This document shows positions 16,497-28,546 of a stretch of DNA of 64,000 bases, piece by piece. The translations under genes and the position numbers were made by a program. Below the pieces are notes generated by a model. That model was given only the letters and a program-made list of their open reading frames with translations, did no database searches and was not told the origin of the DNA. Origin of the DNA: Propionibacteriales bacterium (GTDB lineage Bacteria; Actinomycetota; Actinomycetes; Propionibacteriales; Nocardioidaceae); contig JAPLCB010000010.1 of NCBI GenBank assembly GCA_026392455.1, positions 62,001-126,000 on the forward strand, written 5' to 3'. Within the stretch, counting starts at the first letter, position 1; each line of letters begins with the position of its first letter.

Positions 16497-18353
16497 TTAC
16501 GCGGGGGTGAACCACAGCGTCCCGAGCGGCGGCAGTCGCAGCGTCGCGCTGGCCGGCTGGTCGCCGTACGGCTGGTCGACCGCGGTGACCGCACCGAGGT
16601 TCCCGACCCCCGAGCCGCCGTACGGTTCGGCGTCGGTGTTGAGCACCTCGCGCCAGGTCCCGGCGAACGGGAACGGCAACCGGTACTGCTCGTGCGGTCG
16701 ACCGGAGAAATTGCAGACGCAGACCAGGGCCTCGCCGCCGGTGCCCCACCGGACGAAGGCGATCACGTTCGCAGTGGCGTCGTCGGAGGTGAGCCAGGTG
16801 AAGCCGTTGCCGACCGCGTCCTGGGTCCACAGCGCCGGGCTGGAGGTGTAGCCCCGGTTGAGGTCGCCGACGAGGCGTTGGACGCCGCGGTGCTCGGCCT
16901 GGTCGAGGAGCCACCAGTCCAGCTCGCCGGCCTCGGCCCACTCGTTGTCCTGGGCGAACTCGCAGCCCATGAAGAGCAGCTGCTTGCCCGGGTGGGCCCA
17001 CTGGTAGGCCAGGAAGGAGCGGACCCCGGCGAACTGCTTCCACCGGTCACCAGGCATCTTGCGCAGCAGCGAACCCTTGCCGTGCACGACCTCGTCGTGG
17101 CTGATCGGCAGCACGTACTGCTCGGAGAAGGCGTACGCCAGCGAGAACGTGAGCTGGTCGTGGTGGTGGGTCCGGTACATCGGGTCCCGGGCCACGTAGG
17201 CGAGCGAGTCGTGCATCCAGCCCATGTTCCACTTGAAGCCGAACCCGAGACCTTCACTGTCCACCCGCGCGGTGACTCCCGGCCAGGAGGTCGACTCCTC
17301 GGCGATGACGGTCGCCCCCGGCACCTCGGCGCCGACGGCGACGTTGAGCTCCTGGAGGAACGCGACCGCCTCGAGGTTCTCCCGGCCGCCGTGCACGTTC
17401 GGGGTCCACTCGCCGTCGCTGCGGGAGTAGTCCAGGTAGAGCATCGAGGCCACCGCGTCGACCCGGAGTCCGTCGACGTGGAACTCCTGGAGCCAGTAGA
17501 GCGCGTTGGCGACCAGGAAGTTGCGGACCTCGAGACGGCCGAAGTCGAAGACCAGGGTGCCCCACTCCGGGTGCTCGCCGCGCGACGGGTTGGGGTCCTC
17601 GTACAGGGGTGTCCCGTCGAACCGGGCCAGCGCGAACTCGTCCTTCGGGAAGTGCGCCGGGACCCAGTCCAGGATCACCCCGATACCGGCCCCGTGCAGG
17701 GCATCGACCAGCCGGCGGAAACCGTCCGGGTCGCCGAAGCGGGAGGTCGGCGCGTAGTAGGAGGTCACCTGGTAGCCCCAGGACCCGCCGTACGGGTGCT
17801 CCATCACGGGCATCAGCTCGACGTGGGTGAAGCCCAGCTCCTGGACGTACGCCGGGAGCTGCTCGGCGAGCTGATCGTAGGTCAGGCCCCGGCGCCAGGA
17901 GCCGAGGTGGACCTCGTACACCGACATCGGCGCCAGGTCCGGTCGGTTCGTCCGGGCCAGCATCCAGGCCTCGTCGGTCCAGGTGTGCTGGCTGGCGAAG
18001 ATCACCGAGTGGGTCTCGGGCGGGACGGCCGTGTGGATCGCCATCGGGTCGGCGCGGTCGGTCCAGATCCCGTCGGCGCCAGCGATCACGTACTTGTAGC
18101 GGGAACCCGGCCGGGCTCCGGGAACGTCGAGCTCCCAGACCCCGGACGCCGCGTGCCGCGACATCGGCAGGGTCGTCCGGTCCCAGCCGTTGAAGTCGCC
18201 GACCAGGCGGACCTCGTGGGCATGCGGAGCCCAGACGGCGAAGCGGGTGCCCCCGTCGTACGGGTGCGCGCCGAGCGCCTCCCAGAGCCGGTGGTGGCGC
18301 CCCTCACCGATGAGGTGCAGGTCGAGGTCGCCCAGCGTCCCGTGACCCGTCAT
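16497..18353 (-). CDS. glgB: 1,4-alpha-glucan branching enzyme GlgB
   Basis: A 618-residue GH13 enzyme that makes alpha-1,6 branches in glycogen-like glucan. An N-terminal CBM48-type module ([20 protein letters not shown]) precedes the barrel. Catalytic residues are visible: Asp in [19 protein letters not shown] (about residue 298), Glu in [10 protein letters not shown] (about 351) and the [12 protein letters not shown] transition-state Asp. The short N-terminus, about 110 residues shorter than the mycobacterial form, is consistent with ATG 18353, whose ATGA overlaps the stop of mak. As last gene of the glgE-treS-mak-glgB operon it branches the linear chains made by GlgE. Confidence 0.95.
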   Translation of the reverse strand: MTGHGTLGDLDLHLIGEGRHHRLWEALGAHPYDGGTRFAVWAPHAHEVRLVGDFNGWDRTTLPMSRHAASGVWELDVPGARPGSRYKYVIAGADGIWTDRADPMAIHTAVPPETHSVIFASQHTWTDEAWMLARTNRPDLAPMSVYEVHLGSWRRGLTYDQLAEQLPAYVQELGFTHVELMPVMEHPYGGSWGYQVTSYYAPTSRFGDPDGFRRLVDALHGAGIGVILDWVPAHFPKDEFALARFDGTPLYEDPNPSRGEHPEWGTLVFDFGRLEVRNFLVANALYWLQEFHVDGLRVDAVASMLYLDYSRSDGEWTPNVHGGRENLEAVAFLQELNVAVGAEVPGATVIAEESTSWPGVTARVDSEGLGFGFKWNMGWMHDSLAYVARDPMYRTHHHDQLTFSLAYAFSEQYVLPISHDEVVHGKGSLLRKMPGDRWKQFAGVRSFLAYQWAHPGKQLLFMGCEFAQDNEWAEAGELDWWLLDQAEHRGVQRLVGDLNRGYTSSPALWTQDAVGNGFTWLTSDDATANVIAFVRWGTGGEALVCVCNFSGRPHEQYRLPFPFAGTWREVLNTDAEPYGGSGVGNLGAVTAVDQPYGDQPASATLRLPPLGTLWFTPA

Positions 18354-19741
18354 GGTGCCGTGACCGCGATCCCGGCCAGGGCAGCCAGCGGGATCGGCAA
18401 CCAGCCGGGCCGGTTGCGCGCTTCGTAGGTCGCTTCGTAGATCGCCTTGTCCGCGATGTACGCCCGCAGCAGCGCGGCCTCGTCCTCGGACATCGGGGCC
18501 CCGCGCTGCTCGGTGTAGCCGGTCAGGAAGGCGGCCGTCGAGTGGGCCGTCCAGGCTCCGGCCCGGTGGGCGACCTCGCCGGCGTCGGTGTCGGTGCCGC
18601 CGAGGTCGCGGACGATCGTGGATGCCGCGTAGTCGAAGGAACGGATCATCCCGGCGACGTCGCGCCACGGCGAGTCGGGCTCCTGGCGCTCAGCGAGGTC
18701 CTTGGCCGGTTCGCCCTCGAAGTCGACCAGCTTCCACCCCAGCGAGGTGCGCAGCGTCTGTCCGAGGTGCAGGTCCCCGTGGACCCGGTGCGCCAGCTGG
18801 CCGCCCACCTCGGCGATCGCGTCGAACCGCTGCGCCAGGGTGTCGCGGATCGCCGCGATCTCCGGGACGACGTCGACGGCAGCATCCAGACGGTTCGTCA
18901 TGGTCGCAGCGACGGCAGCGCTGTCCAGCGGGAAGGCGGCGAACGACGAGGCCAGCACCGTGTGGATCTCGGCGAGGTTGGCGCCGAGCCGGTAGGCCTC
19001 GGCCGCGAAGTCACCCCCGGCCTCCTCGGGCTCCAGGTCGGTCTGCCGGACCAGGTTGCGGACGCTGGCCAGGGCCAGCTCCCAGCCGTCGCTGGCGGTA
19101 CGCAGGAACTGCTGAAGCATGGCGAGGTGGATCGGCCCGGCCTCGGAGGCCACCTCGGCCCAGCCGTACAGGGCGGCGACGTGGGTGTTGCCGGCGCGGG
19201 TCAGGACCGTGTGGATCTCGATGTCGGGGTTGGCCCCTGCATGCACCCGGCGGAAGACCTTGAGGATGGCGTCCTCGCCGAAGGCGACCGACGAGTTCGA
19301 CTGCTCGCCCGAGAACAGCGTCGAGTGCGCCTCCAGGTCGAGGTCGTGCTCCTGGACCGTCCCGAACACCACGGCCTCGTCGGCCACGGCGGCGCGCTGG
19401 CCGGCGAACGCCCGCAACCACAGGTGCATGGCGTCGCGGTCGTGGACCGCGTCGTAGTGGTGCTGACCGCCCCAGAAGCCGACGGCGGCGTGCGCCAGGC
19501 GGTCCTGGGGCTGGTCGTAGGCGGACAGCGGAACCTGGTAGGTGTCCGTGGCCGGTGCGCCTGCGTCGGCGTACCGGAGCCCGACCAGGTTCGTGGTCAC
19601 GCCGGGGCCCAGGACGTACGACGTCACCGAGGTCACCTCGAAGTCGCGTCCCTTGCCCCCGAACCACCGTGCCTGGCTGACGTAGCTGGCGAGGTGGGCA
19701 CGGTGCTCGGCGTGCTCGTTGAACTCTGGGTCAGGCGTCAT
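18350..19741 (-). CDS. mak: Maltokinase
   Basis: A 463-residue cytoplasmic kinase (Pep2/Mak type) that phosphorylates maltose with ATP to maltose-1-phosphate, the donor used by GlgE. It has the aminoglycoside-phosphotransferase-like catalytic loop [13 protein letters not shown], followed by the metal-binding [13 protein letters not shown], and the Mak-specific N-terminal lobe ([11 protein letters not shown]). ATG 19741 overlaps the treS stop by 11 nt; an in-frame TTG at 19747 is a weaker alternative. Its place directly after treS fits TreS supplying maltose to Mak, and in many actinobacteria TreS and Mak form a complex or are fused. Confidence 0.92.
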   Translation of the reverse strand: MTPDPEFNEHAEHRAHLASYVSQARWFGGKGRDFEVTSVTSYVLGPGVTTNLVGLRYADAGAPATDTYQVPLSAYDQPQDRLAHAAVGFWGGQHHYDAVHDRDAMHLWLRAFAGQRAAVADEAVVFGTVQEHDLDLEAHSTLFSGEQSNSSVAFGEDAILKVFRRVHAGANPDIEIHTVLTRAGNTHVAALYGWAEVASEAGPIHLAMLQQFLRTASDGWELALASVRNLVRQTDLEPEEAGGDFAAEAYRLGANLAEIHTVLASSFAAFPLDSAAVAATMTNRLDAAVDVVPEIAAIRDTLAQRFDAIAEVGGQLAHRVHGDLHLGQTLRTSLGWKLVDFEGEPAKDLAERQEPDSPWRDVAGMIRSFDYAASTIVRDLGGTDTDAGEVAHRAGAWTAHSTAAFLTGYTEQRGAPMSEDEAALLRAYIADKAIYEATYEARNRPGWLPIPLAALAGIAVTAP

Positions 19742-21469
19742 CGGCAACCTCCGGGAGGCGGATCCAGTAGAAGCCGTACCCGCCCAGGGTCAGCAGGTAG
19801 GGGAGCTCCCCTACCTGGGGGAATCGGACACCGCCGAGAAGCTCGACGGGGGTGACGCCCTCCCAGCGGCGCAGGTCGAGCTCGACCGGTTGGGGGAAGC
19901 GCGACAGGTTGTTCACGCAGAGGACCGAGTCGCGGTGCTGCAGCCCGTCCTCGGGATCGGTCCAGGTGTACTCGCGGACGTAGGAGAGCACGGACGGGTT
20001 GCTGCCACCGAGGTCACTGAACTCGCCGAGGCCGAAGCAGGGGTGCTGCTTGCGGGTGTGAATCATTCGCCGGGTCCAGTGCAGCAAGGAGGAGGCGTTG
20101 TCGAGTTCGGCTTCCACGTTGACCGACTGGTACCCGAAAACGGGATCCTGAATCACCGGGAGGTGCAGGCGGCCCGGGGTGGCAGGGGAGAAACCGCCGT
20201 TGCGGTCCGAGGTCCACTGCATCGGGGTCCGTACGCCGTCGCGGTCACCGAGCCAGATGTTGTCGCCCATCCCGATCTCGTCGCCGTAGTACAGGACCGG
20301 GGAGCCGGGCAGCGAGAGCAGCAGCGCGGTGAAGAGCTCCATCCGGTTGGTGTCGTTGTCGAGCAGCGGCGCGAGCCGGCGGCGGATGCCGATGTTGGCC
20401 TTCATCCGCGGGTCCTGCGCGTACTCCGACCACATGTAGTCGCGGTCGTCGTCGGTGACCATCTCCAGGGTCAGCTCGTCGTGGTTGCGCAGGAAGATTC
20501 CCCACTGGCAGCCCGAGGGGATCGACGGCGTCTGCTCCATGATCTCGGAGATCGGGAAGCGGGACTCGCGGCGTACGGCCATGAAGATGCGGGGCATCAC
20601 CGGGAAGTGGAAGGCCATGTGGCACTCGTCGCCGCCGACCTCGGGGTCTCCGAAGTACTCCACGACGTCGGAGGGCCACTGGTTCGCTTCGCACAGCAGC
20701 ACCGTGCCGGGGTACTTCTCGTCGACGAACCTGCGGACCATCCGCAGGAACTCGTGGGTCTCGGGCAGGTTCTCGCCGTTGGTGCCGGGGCGCTCGTAGA
20801 GGTAGGGCACGGCGTCGAGGCGGAACCCGTCCAGGCCCATGTCGAGCCAGAACGACATCGCCTCCAGCATCGCCTCGTGCACCTGGGGGTTGTCGAAGTT
20901 GAGGTCCGGCTGGTGGGAGAAGAACCGGTGCCAGAAGTACTGCCCGCGCACCGGGTCCCAGGTCCAGTTCGACGGCTCGGTGTCGACGAAGATGATCCGG
21001 GCCTCCTCGTAGAGCTGGTCGGTGTCGGACCACACGTAGAAGTCGCCGTACTCGCCGTCGGGATCTGAGCGGCTGGCCTGGAACCACGGGTGCTGGTCCG
21101 AGGTGTGGTTCATGACGAAGTCGATGATCACCTTGATGTCGCGGGCGTGCGCGGCGTCGAGGAACGCGTGGAAGTCGTCGACCGTGCCGCACTCGGGAAG
21201 GATGTTGGTGTAGTCGGCGACGTCGTACCCGCCGTCGCGCAGCGGCGAGGTGAAGAACGGCGGCACCCAGAGGCAGTCGACGCCGAGCCACTGCAGGTAG
21301 TCCAGCTTCTCGGTCAGGCCGCGGAAGTCACCGACCCCGTCGCCGTTGGAATCCTTGAAGGACCGGACCAGGACCTCGTAGAAGACAGCCGTCTTGAACC
21401 ACTCGGGGGCTTCGCCGATGACCTCGGCCTGGTGCTCGATCGCCTGGATCTCCATGGACGCTGCGTCGG

Positions 21470-21473
<4 letters not shown>
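19731..21473 (-). CDS. treS: Trehalose synthase (maltose alpha-D-glucosyltransferase)
   Basis: A 580-residue GH13 enzyme that interconverts trehalose and maltose. Typical features are [20 protein letters not shown] at the start, the barrel Asp in [20 protein letters not shown] (about residue 218), Glu in LLCEANQWP (about 260), [11 protein letters not shown] and the TreS hallmark [20 protein letters not shown]. It begins at GTG 21473, whose GTGA overlaps the glgE stop; ATG 21455 is a possible alternative. It links trehalose to maltose-1-phosphate and glucan synthesis through Mak and GlgE. Confidence 0.95.
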
Positions 21474-23452
<1,979 letters not shown>

Positions 23453-23500
23453 GGGTCAACCCTTGCGGGTCTGGCCCGAGGAATCAAACGCGGGGCCCCG

Positions 23501-23587
23501 GTTTCACACCAGCTGGTGTGAAACTTGGCGAAACGGTCGTTGCAACGTGCTGTCGAGCCGGTTTCACGCCTCCTGGTGTGAAACCGA
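23501..23587 (+). repeat. Dispersed hairpin element, copy A
   Basis: A perfect 24-bp palindrome at 23501-23524 (half GTTTCACACCAG) is followed by CGAAACGGTCGTTGCAACG at 23529-23547 and a second, imperfect hairpin of the same family at 23561-23584 (GTTTCACGCC...GGTGTGAAAC). It lies between the phoD stop and the glgE start, both on the minus strand, and may end phoD transcription. Related copies are at 47604-47651 and 48733-48779. Confidence 0.8.
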
Positions 23588-23598
23588 CTCGGCCGGGC

Positions 23599-25266
23599 TC
23601 AGGTCAGGGGCCCGGACGCCTTGGTGATCTTCCGCGATCCCACCACGCTCTGGTACGACGCGGCGACCTTCTCGGGGGCGTCGGGCTTGGTGCTGTCGAG
23701 GTGGTGCCAGTCGGCCTGGACCCGGGTGGCGGTGAAGTCGACGACCATGAAGCCTGCCTTGAGGCCCTCGGAGTACTTCACCCACGGGTTGGCGAGCCGG
23801 TCGTTCGTGGTCAGGACGGCGTCGAAGAGCGTGCCCACCCCAGGGGCGACCTGGTTGATCTGGGTCGGCAGCGAGGGGCTGGCCAGCCCGGGCGTGATGA
23901 ACTCGACGGCGGCGGACTTGCGGTCGAGCAGGTACTTGTTCGGCTTCACCGGGATCTCGCTGGCGTAGCTCTGGTGGACGTCACCGGTCAGCACCACGAC
24001 GTTGTCGATCGTCGCCATCCCGTCAACGATCCGCTGGCGTTCGTCGAGGAAGCCGTTCCAGTCCTCGACCTGGAGCTGGAGCAGGGGTTGCTCGAAGGTC
24101 TTGGAGAGCTCCGGGCCGAGGATCGTCGTGAGCTGTCCGGGGACGTTGGCGAGCAGCGTGGTCGGGTAGAAGGGCACCTGGTTGCCGACCACCTTCCAGG
24201 TGGCGCCGCTGGTGGCGAGCCCGTCGACCAGCCAGTGCGTCTGCTCCTCGCCGATCATGCCGCGACCCGGCGCGCTCGACGTACCGCCGGTCGAGCCGTA
24301 GCCGAAGAAGAGGCTCTTCGGCGGCTGGTCGCGGAAGCGGCGCTCGTCGAGCATCCAGAGGTCCACCAGCGTGCCGAACCGCAGCCGACGGTTGATCCGG
24401 TACCAGTCGTCCGGGTCGGTGTGCCTGACCGGCAGCCACTCCAGCCAGGCCCGCCGACCTGCGGTCGCCCGGGTGGCCCAGTCGCCCTCGGTGGCCGGGT
24501 CGTGGTTCTCGGCACCGTCCTTCCAGGTGTCGTTGGCGATCTCGTGGTCGTCCCACACGGCCACGACCGGGTGCCGTGCGTGCAGCAGCTGCAGGTTCGG
24601 CTCGAGCTTGTAGTGACCGTGCCTGATCCGGTAGTCGGCCAGGGTCAGGCACTCCCGCTGCGGCTCGGCGGTCCGGACGGTCTTCGGGATGCCCTCGGCG
24701 AGCACGCCGCCGGGCGCGTACTCGTAGATGTAGTCGCCCAGATGGAGCACGGCGTCGAGGTTGTTCTGGTTCGCCAGGTACTTGTAGCCGGTGAAGTAGC
24801 CCCAGTTGAAGTTGGCGCACGAGACCACGCCGAACCGGACCGGCGCGGCCGTGTCCGCCGAAGCCGCGGTCCTGGTGCGGCCCACCGGGGAGGTCGACCC
24901 GAGAGCCCGGAACCGGAACCAGTACGCGGTGGCGGGCTGAAGTCCGCCCGCATCGACGTGGACGGTGTGGTCGCTGGTGGCGCTGGCGGTGCTCGACCCG
25001 CTGGCGACGACGTCGGTGAATCCGGCGTTCGAGGAGATCTCCCAGTCCACCGGGACGTCCGGTCCGAGACCTGAACCGGGGGTGGCGTCGACCGACGGGG
25101 TCACCCGCGTCCACAGGATGACGGCGTTCGGCAGCGGGTCGCCGGAGGCAACGCCGTGGACGAACGGGGCGGTCGCAGCGACGGCTTCGGTCCACTGGCT
25201 CATCGCCAGGACGGCGCTGCCGCCGACTCCTCCTGCGATCAGGGCGCGGCGGGACAGTTCAGGCAT
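23599..25266 (-). CDS. phoD: PhoD-type alkaline phosphatase/phosphodiesterase, Tat-exported
   Basis: A 555-residue secreted metallophosphoesterase. A twin-arginine signal (SRRALIAGGVGGSAVLAM) is followed by an Fn3-like N-terminal domain (about 35-135) and the PhoD catalytic domain: VVSCANFNWGYF, HLGDYIYEYAPGG, VWDDHEIANDTWKDGAE and LTGDVHQSYASEI, which supply the Fe/Ca-binding Asp, Asn and His residues. It releases phosphate from organic phosphate esters outside the cell. It fits the phosphate-uptake theme of the window but lies in its own transcription unit upstream of glgE. Confidence 0.93.
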   Translation of the reverse strand: MPELSRRALIAGGVGGSAVLAMSQWTEAVAATAPFVHGVASGDPLPNAVILWTRVTPSVDATPGSGLGPDVPVDWEISSNAGFTDVVASGSSTASATSDHTVHVDAGGLQPATAYWFRFRALGSTSPVGRTRTAASADTAAPVRFGVVSCANFNWGYFTGYKYLANQNNLDAVLHLGDYIYEYAPGGVLAEGIPKTVRTAEPQRECLTLADYRIRHGHYKLEPNLQLLHARHPVVAVWDDHEIANDTWKDGAENHDPATEGDWATRATAGRRAWLEWLPVRHTDPDDWYRINRRLRFGTLVDLWMLDERRFRDQPPKSLFFGYGSTGGTSSAPGRGMIGEEQTHWLVDGLATSGATWKVVGNQVPFYPTTLLANVPGQLTTILGPELSKTFEQPLLQLQVEDWNGFLDERQRIVDGMATIDNVVVLTGDVHQSYASEIPVKPNKYLLDRKSAAVEFITPGLASPSLPTQINQVAPGVGTLFDAVLTTNDRLANPWVKYSEGLKAGFMVVDFTATRVQADWHHLDSTKPDAPEKVAASYQSVVGSRKITKASGPLT

Positions 25267-25316
25267 GCGTGGCTCCTGGCGGTAGTGAGTTCCCCGGTAC
25301 GGCCTTCAACGACGAT

Positions 25317-25345
25317 GTGTGACGACAGTCACGGTTCCGTCACAC
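25317..25345. promoter_or_regulatory. Inverted repeat upstream of phoD
   Basis: GTGTGACG (25317-25324) and CGTCACAC (25338-25345) form an 8-bp inverted repeat with a 13-bp spacer, 50 bp before the phoD start and 14 bp after the stop of the oxidoreductase gene upstream. It could be an operator or a terminator stem. A PHO box was looked for here, but no clear GTTCACC repeats were found. Confidence 0.35.
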
Positions 25346-25359
25346 CTGGTGTTGGCCAC

Positions 25360-26766
25360 CTACCCGTGGATCAGCGGCGACATCAGCCGGGCGATCCGGC
25401 TGTCGCGGCCGGTCACCCGCTCCTCGAGGTCGGCTGCGCGCATGGCGTGCAGCCCGCTGTTGATACCCAGCCAGCGCAACGGTTCGGGCTCCCAGGCCGG
25501 GCTTCGGTGGTTGACCCAGCCCAAGGTGGTCAGGTCGGTGCTCTGCCCCAGGACCAGGTCACGCAGGGTCCGTCCGGCCAGGTTGCTGGTGCCGACACCA
25601 TCGCCGACGTACCCGCCGGCCCAGGCCTGACCGGTCCGCCGGTCCAGGCCGACCGACGCGCTCCAGTCCCGGGCGATCCCCAGGGGGCCGCCCCAGGCGT
25701 GCGTGAAGCCGATCCCGCCGAGCGCCGGGAGCAGCTCGGTCAGGGTCCGTCGAAGCAGTGCGTGGACCCGTGCCTCGGTGTCGTAGCCCGGCTGGATCCG
25801 CGAGCCGAGGTGGTACGGCGCCCCGCGCCCACCGAAGGCGATCCGGTCGTCCTCGGTGCGCTGGCCGTAGATGATCACGTGCCGGCCATCGCTGAACGTG
25901 GTCCGGTCAGCGAGCCCGATCTCCTCCCAGAGCCCGGGTGGGATCGGTTCGGTGGCCACCATCAGCGAGTAGACCGGGGCAACCTGGCGCCGGGTCCGCG
26001 GCAGCCGTGCGGTCCAGGCCTCGGTGGCCCGGACGACGACCTCCGCCCGGACCGTGCCCGAGGCGGTCCGGGCCGCGCGGTCGCCGATGCCCAGCACCCG
26101 TGTGTCCTCGAAGATCGCGACCCCGTTGCCCTCCACCGCGCGGGCCAGGCCGTTGACCAACCGGGCGGGATGAACCGCGGCACAGTGCGGGGTGAAGGTG
26201 CCACCGACGACCTGGCTGGCTGCGAGGAACCGGCTGGCCTCGTCCGCGTCCAGCAGGCGCAGGTCGTCGGCGGTGAAGCCCCGGCGCCGGCTCAGGTCGA
26301 CCTCGGTACGCAGCCGCTCCAGCTGCGGTGCGGAGCGAGCGAGCGTGACGGTCCCGCCGTGCTGGAACCCGGCGTCGATGCCCTCCTCCGCGCAGACGCG
26401 GCCGACCTCGGCGACGGTGCTGGCCATCGCGTGGTGCAGGCGTCGGGCGTCGTCCTGGTTCGAGGCGGCGACCAGCTTCTTCCACGGCGTCGGGAACAGG
26501 GCGCTGCACCACCCGCCGTTGCGCCCGGAGGCGCCGAAGCCGACCTGCTCGGCCTCGAGGACCGCGATCCGCAGGGTGGGGTCGGCGCGGCTCAGGTAGT
26601 ACGCCGTCCAGAGCCCGGTGTACCCGGCGCCGATGATCGCCACGTCGTACTCGGCCGGCCCGGGCAGCGCCGGGCGGCGGGCCGGGGCGGTCCCGGCGGT
26701 GTCAGCCCAGAGGCTCACGCGTGCCGGACTCGGCTCGATGGAGCTGGCGGTCAGCGCACACCCCAC
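25360..26766 (-). CDS. FAD-dependent amine oxidoreductase (DAO/PuuB-like)
   Basis: A 468-residue flavoenzyme of the D-amino-acid-oxidase fold, similar to gamma-glutamylputrescine oxidases. An FAD-binding Rossmann motif (YDVAIIGAGYTGLWTAYYLS) lies near residue 40, followed by VLEAEQVGFGASGRNGGWCS. The C-terminal FAD motif is GGYVGDGVGTSNLAGRTLRD. The start is GTG 26766, overlapping the end of the Lrp-type regulator by 16 nt; about 35 residues precede the FAD domain. It lies at the left edge of the polyamine island and is co-transcribed with the regulator, so oxidation of a polyamine or its derivative is likely but not proven. Confidence 0.85.
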   Translation of the reverse strand: MGCALTASSIEPSPARVSLWADTAGTAPARRPALPGPAEYDVAIIGAGYTGLWTAYYLSRADPTLRIAVLEAEQVGFGASGRNGGWCSALFPTPWKKLVAASNQDDARRLHHAMASTVAEVGRVCAEEGIDAGFQHGGTVTLARSAPQLERLRTEVDLSRRRGFTADDLRLLDADEASRFLAASQVVGGTFTPHCAAVHPARLVNGLARAVEGNGVAIFEDTRVLGIGDRAARTASGTVRAEVVVRATEAWTARLPRTRRQVAPVYSLMVATEPIPPGLWEEIGLADRTTFSDGRHVIIYGQRTEDDRIAFGGRGAPYHLGSRIQPGYDTEARVHALLRRTLTELLPALGGIGFTHAWGGPLGIARDWSASVGLDRRTGQAWAGGYVGDGVGTSNLAGRTLRDLVLGQSTDLTTLGWVNHRSPAWEPEPLRWLGINSGLHAMRAADLEERVTGRDSRIARLMSPLIHG

Positions 26767-27242
26767 GAGTAGGTCTGCTTGCGGAGCTTGAGGTAGACGA
26801 AGGTCTCGGTGCTGCGGACCCCGGGGATACCGCGAACCCGGGTGGAGACGACGTCGAGCAGCTTCTCGTCGCTCTCGCAGACGACCTCGGCGAGGATGTC
26901 GAAACCGCCCGCGGTGATCACGACGTACTCGATCTCCTCGATCTCGGCCAGCGCATCGGCGACCGGCTCGATGGGGCCGTCGACGTGGACGCCGATCATC
27001 GCCTGCTTGGCGAACCCGAGCTCCAGCGGATCGGTGACCGCGACGATCTGCATCACGCCGCTCTCGATCAGGCGCTGCACGCGTTGGCGCACCGCAGCCT
27101 CGGAGAGCCCGACCGCCTCGCCGATCCGGGCGTACGGCCGTCGGCCGTCCTGCTGCAGCTGCTCGATGATCGCCTTGGACACGTCGTCGAGCGGGGCGGT
27201 ACGACGACTGGCCTGGTTCTCGGACTCACCCATGGGACTCAT
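26751..27242 (-). CDS. Lrp/AsnC-family transcriptional regulator
   Basis: A 163-residue regulator with an N-terminal HTH (SKAIIEQLQQDGRRPYARIG, then EAVGLSEAAVRQRVQRL) and a C-terminal RAM effector-binding domain (VVITAGGFDILAEVVCESDE). ATG 27242 was chosen, with ATG 27233 as alternative; neither has an obvious Shine-Dalgarno, and an upstream extension to 27308 shows no conserved sequence. It is divergent from the polyamine transporter genes and upstream of an amine oxidase, so it is the likely local regulator. It may sense a polyamine or a breakdown product such as GABA. Confidence 0.9.
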   Translation of the reverse strand: MSPMGESENQASRRTAPLDDVSKAIIEQLQQDGRRPYARIGEAVGLSEAAVRQRVQRLIESGVMQIVAVTDPLELGFAKQAMIGVHVDGPIEPVADALAEIEEIEYVVITAGGFDILAEVVCESDEKLLDVVSTRVRGIPGVRSTETFVYLKLRKQTYSWGVR

Positions 27243-27276
27243 GGTGGCGCCAGGCCCGACCCAAGGCAAGTTTATG

Positions 27277-27291
27277 CAGCGGTTTTCGTTG
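27277..27291 (+). promoter_or_regulatory. Candidate operator for the Lrp-type regulator, copy 1
   Basis: The 15-mer CAGCGGTTTTCGTTG lies in the divergent promoter between the regulator and the polyamine transporter. It has the inverted-repeat form CArCG-n5-CGTTG and matches 13 of 15 positions of the second copy at 35902-35916, in the other divergent promoter of the island. A shared GCAAGT sequence lies close by in both regions. Confidence 0.4.
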
Positions 27292-27373
27292 TGAAACAAG
27301 ATCTTCACGACGGAATCTATTGTTATGAACTGTGGCGCGTGTCACGATGCGCTGAAACAACCGGGGAGGTTGC

Positions 27374-28546
27374 GTGGCCGGAGATTCCCGTTTCTCGCGG
27401 AGGACGGTCCTGAAGGGTGCTGCTGTGACAGCGCTCGGGGTCGGGAGCTTCGCCGCGCTGCCGCTCTTCGAGACCCAGGGCAAGCGCCAGGACCCGGCGA
27501 CCTGTCGGGCCGACGATCTCTCGGCGTCGGAGAAGCGCCTGGTCGTCTCGAACTGGCCGGGCTACATGGACGAGGACGAGCCGACCACGCTGACGGACTT
27601 CGAGAAGCTGACCGGCATCAAGGTCCGCTACGACATCGACGTCAACGACAACGACGAGTTCTACGCCAAGGTCAGCAACCAGCTCGGTGCCTGCGAGTCG
27701 ACCAAGCGGGACATGTTCGTGCTGACCGACTGGATGGCCGCCAAGATGATCGACGTCGGGTGGATCCAGAAGCTCGACCGGGCGAAGGTGCCCAACCTGC
27801 ACGCCAACCTGATCGACTCGCTGAAGTCCCCGGGCTGGGATCCCGAGCGGGACTTCTCGGCGCCCTGGCAGAGCGGCCTGACCGGCATCGCCTACAACAA
27901 GGCGAAGGTCAAGGAGGTCCGGTCCTTCTCCGAGCTGCTGACCCGCTCGGACCTCAAGGGCCGGATCACCCTGCTGACCGAGATGCGCGACACGATGGGG
28001 TTCGCGATGCTGGTCAACGGAGCCGACCCCGCGAACTTCGCCGAGAGCGACTGGGAACGCGGCGTCGAGACCATGAAGAAGGCCCGTCGCGACGGGCAGA
28101 TCCGGGCCTTCACCGGCAACGAGTACATCCAGGACCTGGCGGCCGGCAACATCGTCGCCTGCGAGGCCTGGTCCGGTGACGTGGCCGCAGCAGAGGACGA
28201 GAACCTGGTCTTCGTGCCTCCCGAGGAGGGCCTGATGATCTGGGCCGACAACATGCTGGTCCCGAACCTCGCCACCCACCAGGGCAACGCCGAGAAGTGG
28301 ATCGACTACTACTACCAGCCGGAGGTCGCCGCCCGGCTGGCTGACTGGGTCTACTACATCTGTCCGGTCAAGGGTGCCGAGCAGGAGATGGAGAAGATCG
28401 ACCCGGACCTGCTGCGGAACAAGGCACTGAAGAACCTGATCTTCCCCGACGAGGAGACCTTGGCCCGGACCAAGAAGTTCATGCCGCTCAACGAGGCTCA
28501 GACGACCCGCTACGGAAGGGATTTCGCCGATGTCCAGAGTGGCTGA
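27374..28546 (+). CDS. Polyamine ABC transporter substrate-binding protein, Tat-exported
   Basis: A 390-residue extracellular binding protein of the PotD/PotF family. It starts at GTG 27374 (GAGG at 27366-27369) with a twin-arginine signal (SRRTVLKGAAVTALGVGSFA). The mature part begins near LVVSNWPGYMDEDEPTTLTD and contains PotD-type features: YDIDVNDNDEFYAKV, FSAPWQSGLTGIAYN, NEYIQDLAAGNIVACEAWSGD and the ligand-pocket acidic residues. It has no lipobox, which is unusual for a Gram-positive binding protein. It is the first gene of a potDABC-type transport operon. Confidence 0.92.
   Translation: MAGDSRFSRRTVLKGAAVTALGVGSFAALPLFETQGKRQDPATCRADDLSASEKRLVVSNWPGYMDEDEPTTLTDFEKLTGIKVRYDIDVNDNDEFYAKVSNQLGACESTKRDMFVLTDWMAAKMIDVGWIQKLDRAKVPNLHANLIDSLKSPGWDPERDFSAPWQSGLTGIAYNKAKVKEVRSFSELLTRSDLKGRITLLTEMRDTMGFAMLVNGADPANFAESDWERGVETMKKARRDGQIRAFTGNEYIQDLAAGNIVACEAWSGDVAAAEDENLVFVPPEEGLMIWADNMLVPNLATHQGNAEKWIDYYYQPEVAARLADWVYYICPVKGAEQEMEKIDPDLLRNKALKNLIFPDEETLARTKKFMPLNEAQTTRYGRDFADVQSG

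Noticed and set aside
25267-25359. A PHO box before phoD
   Set aside because: The region has a GTGTGACG/CGTCACAC inverted repeat but not the direct GTTCACC repeats expected for PhoP.
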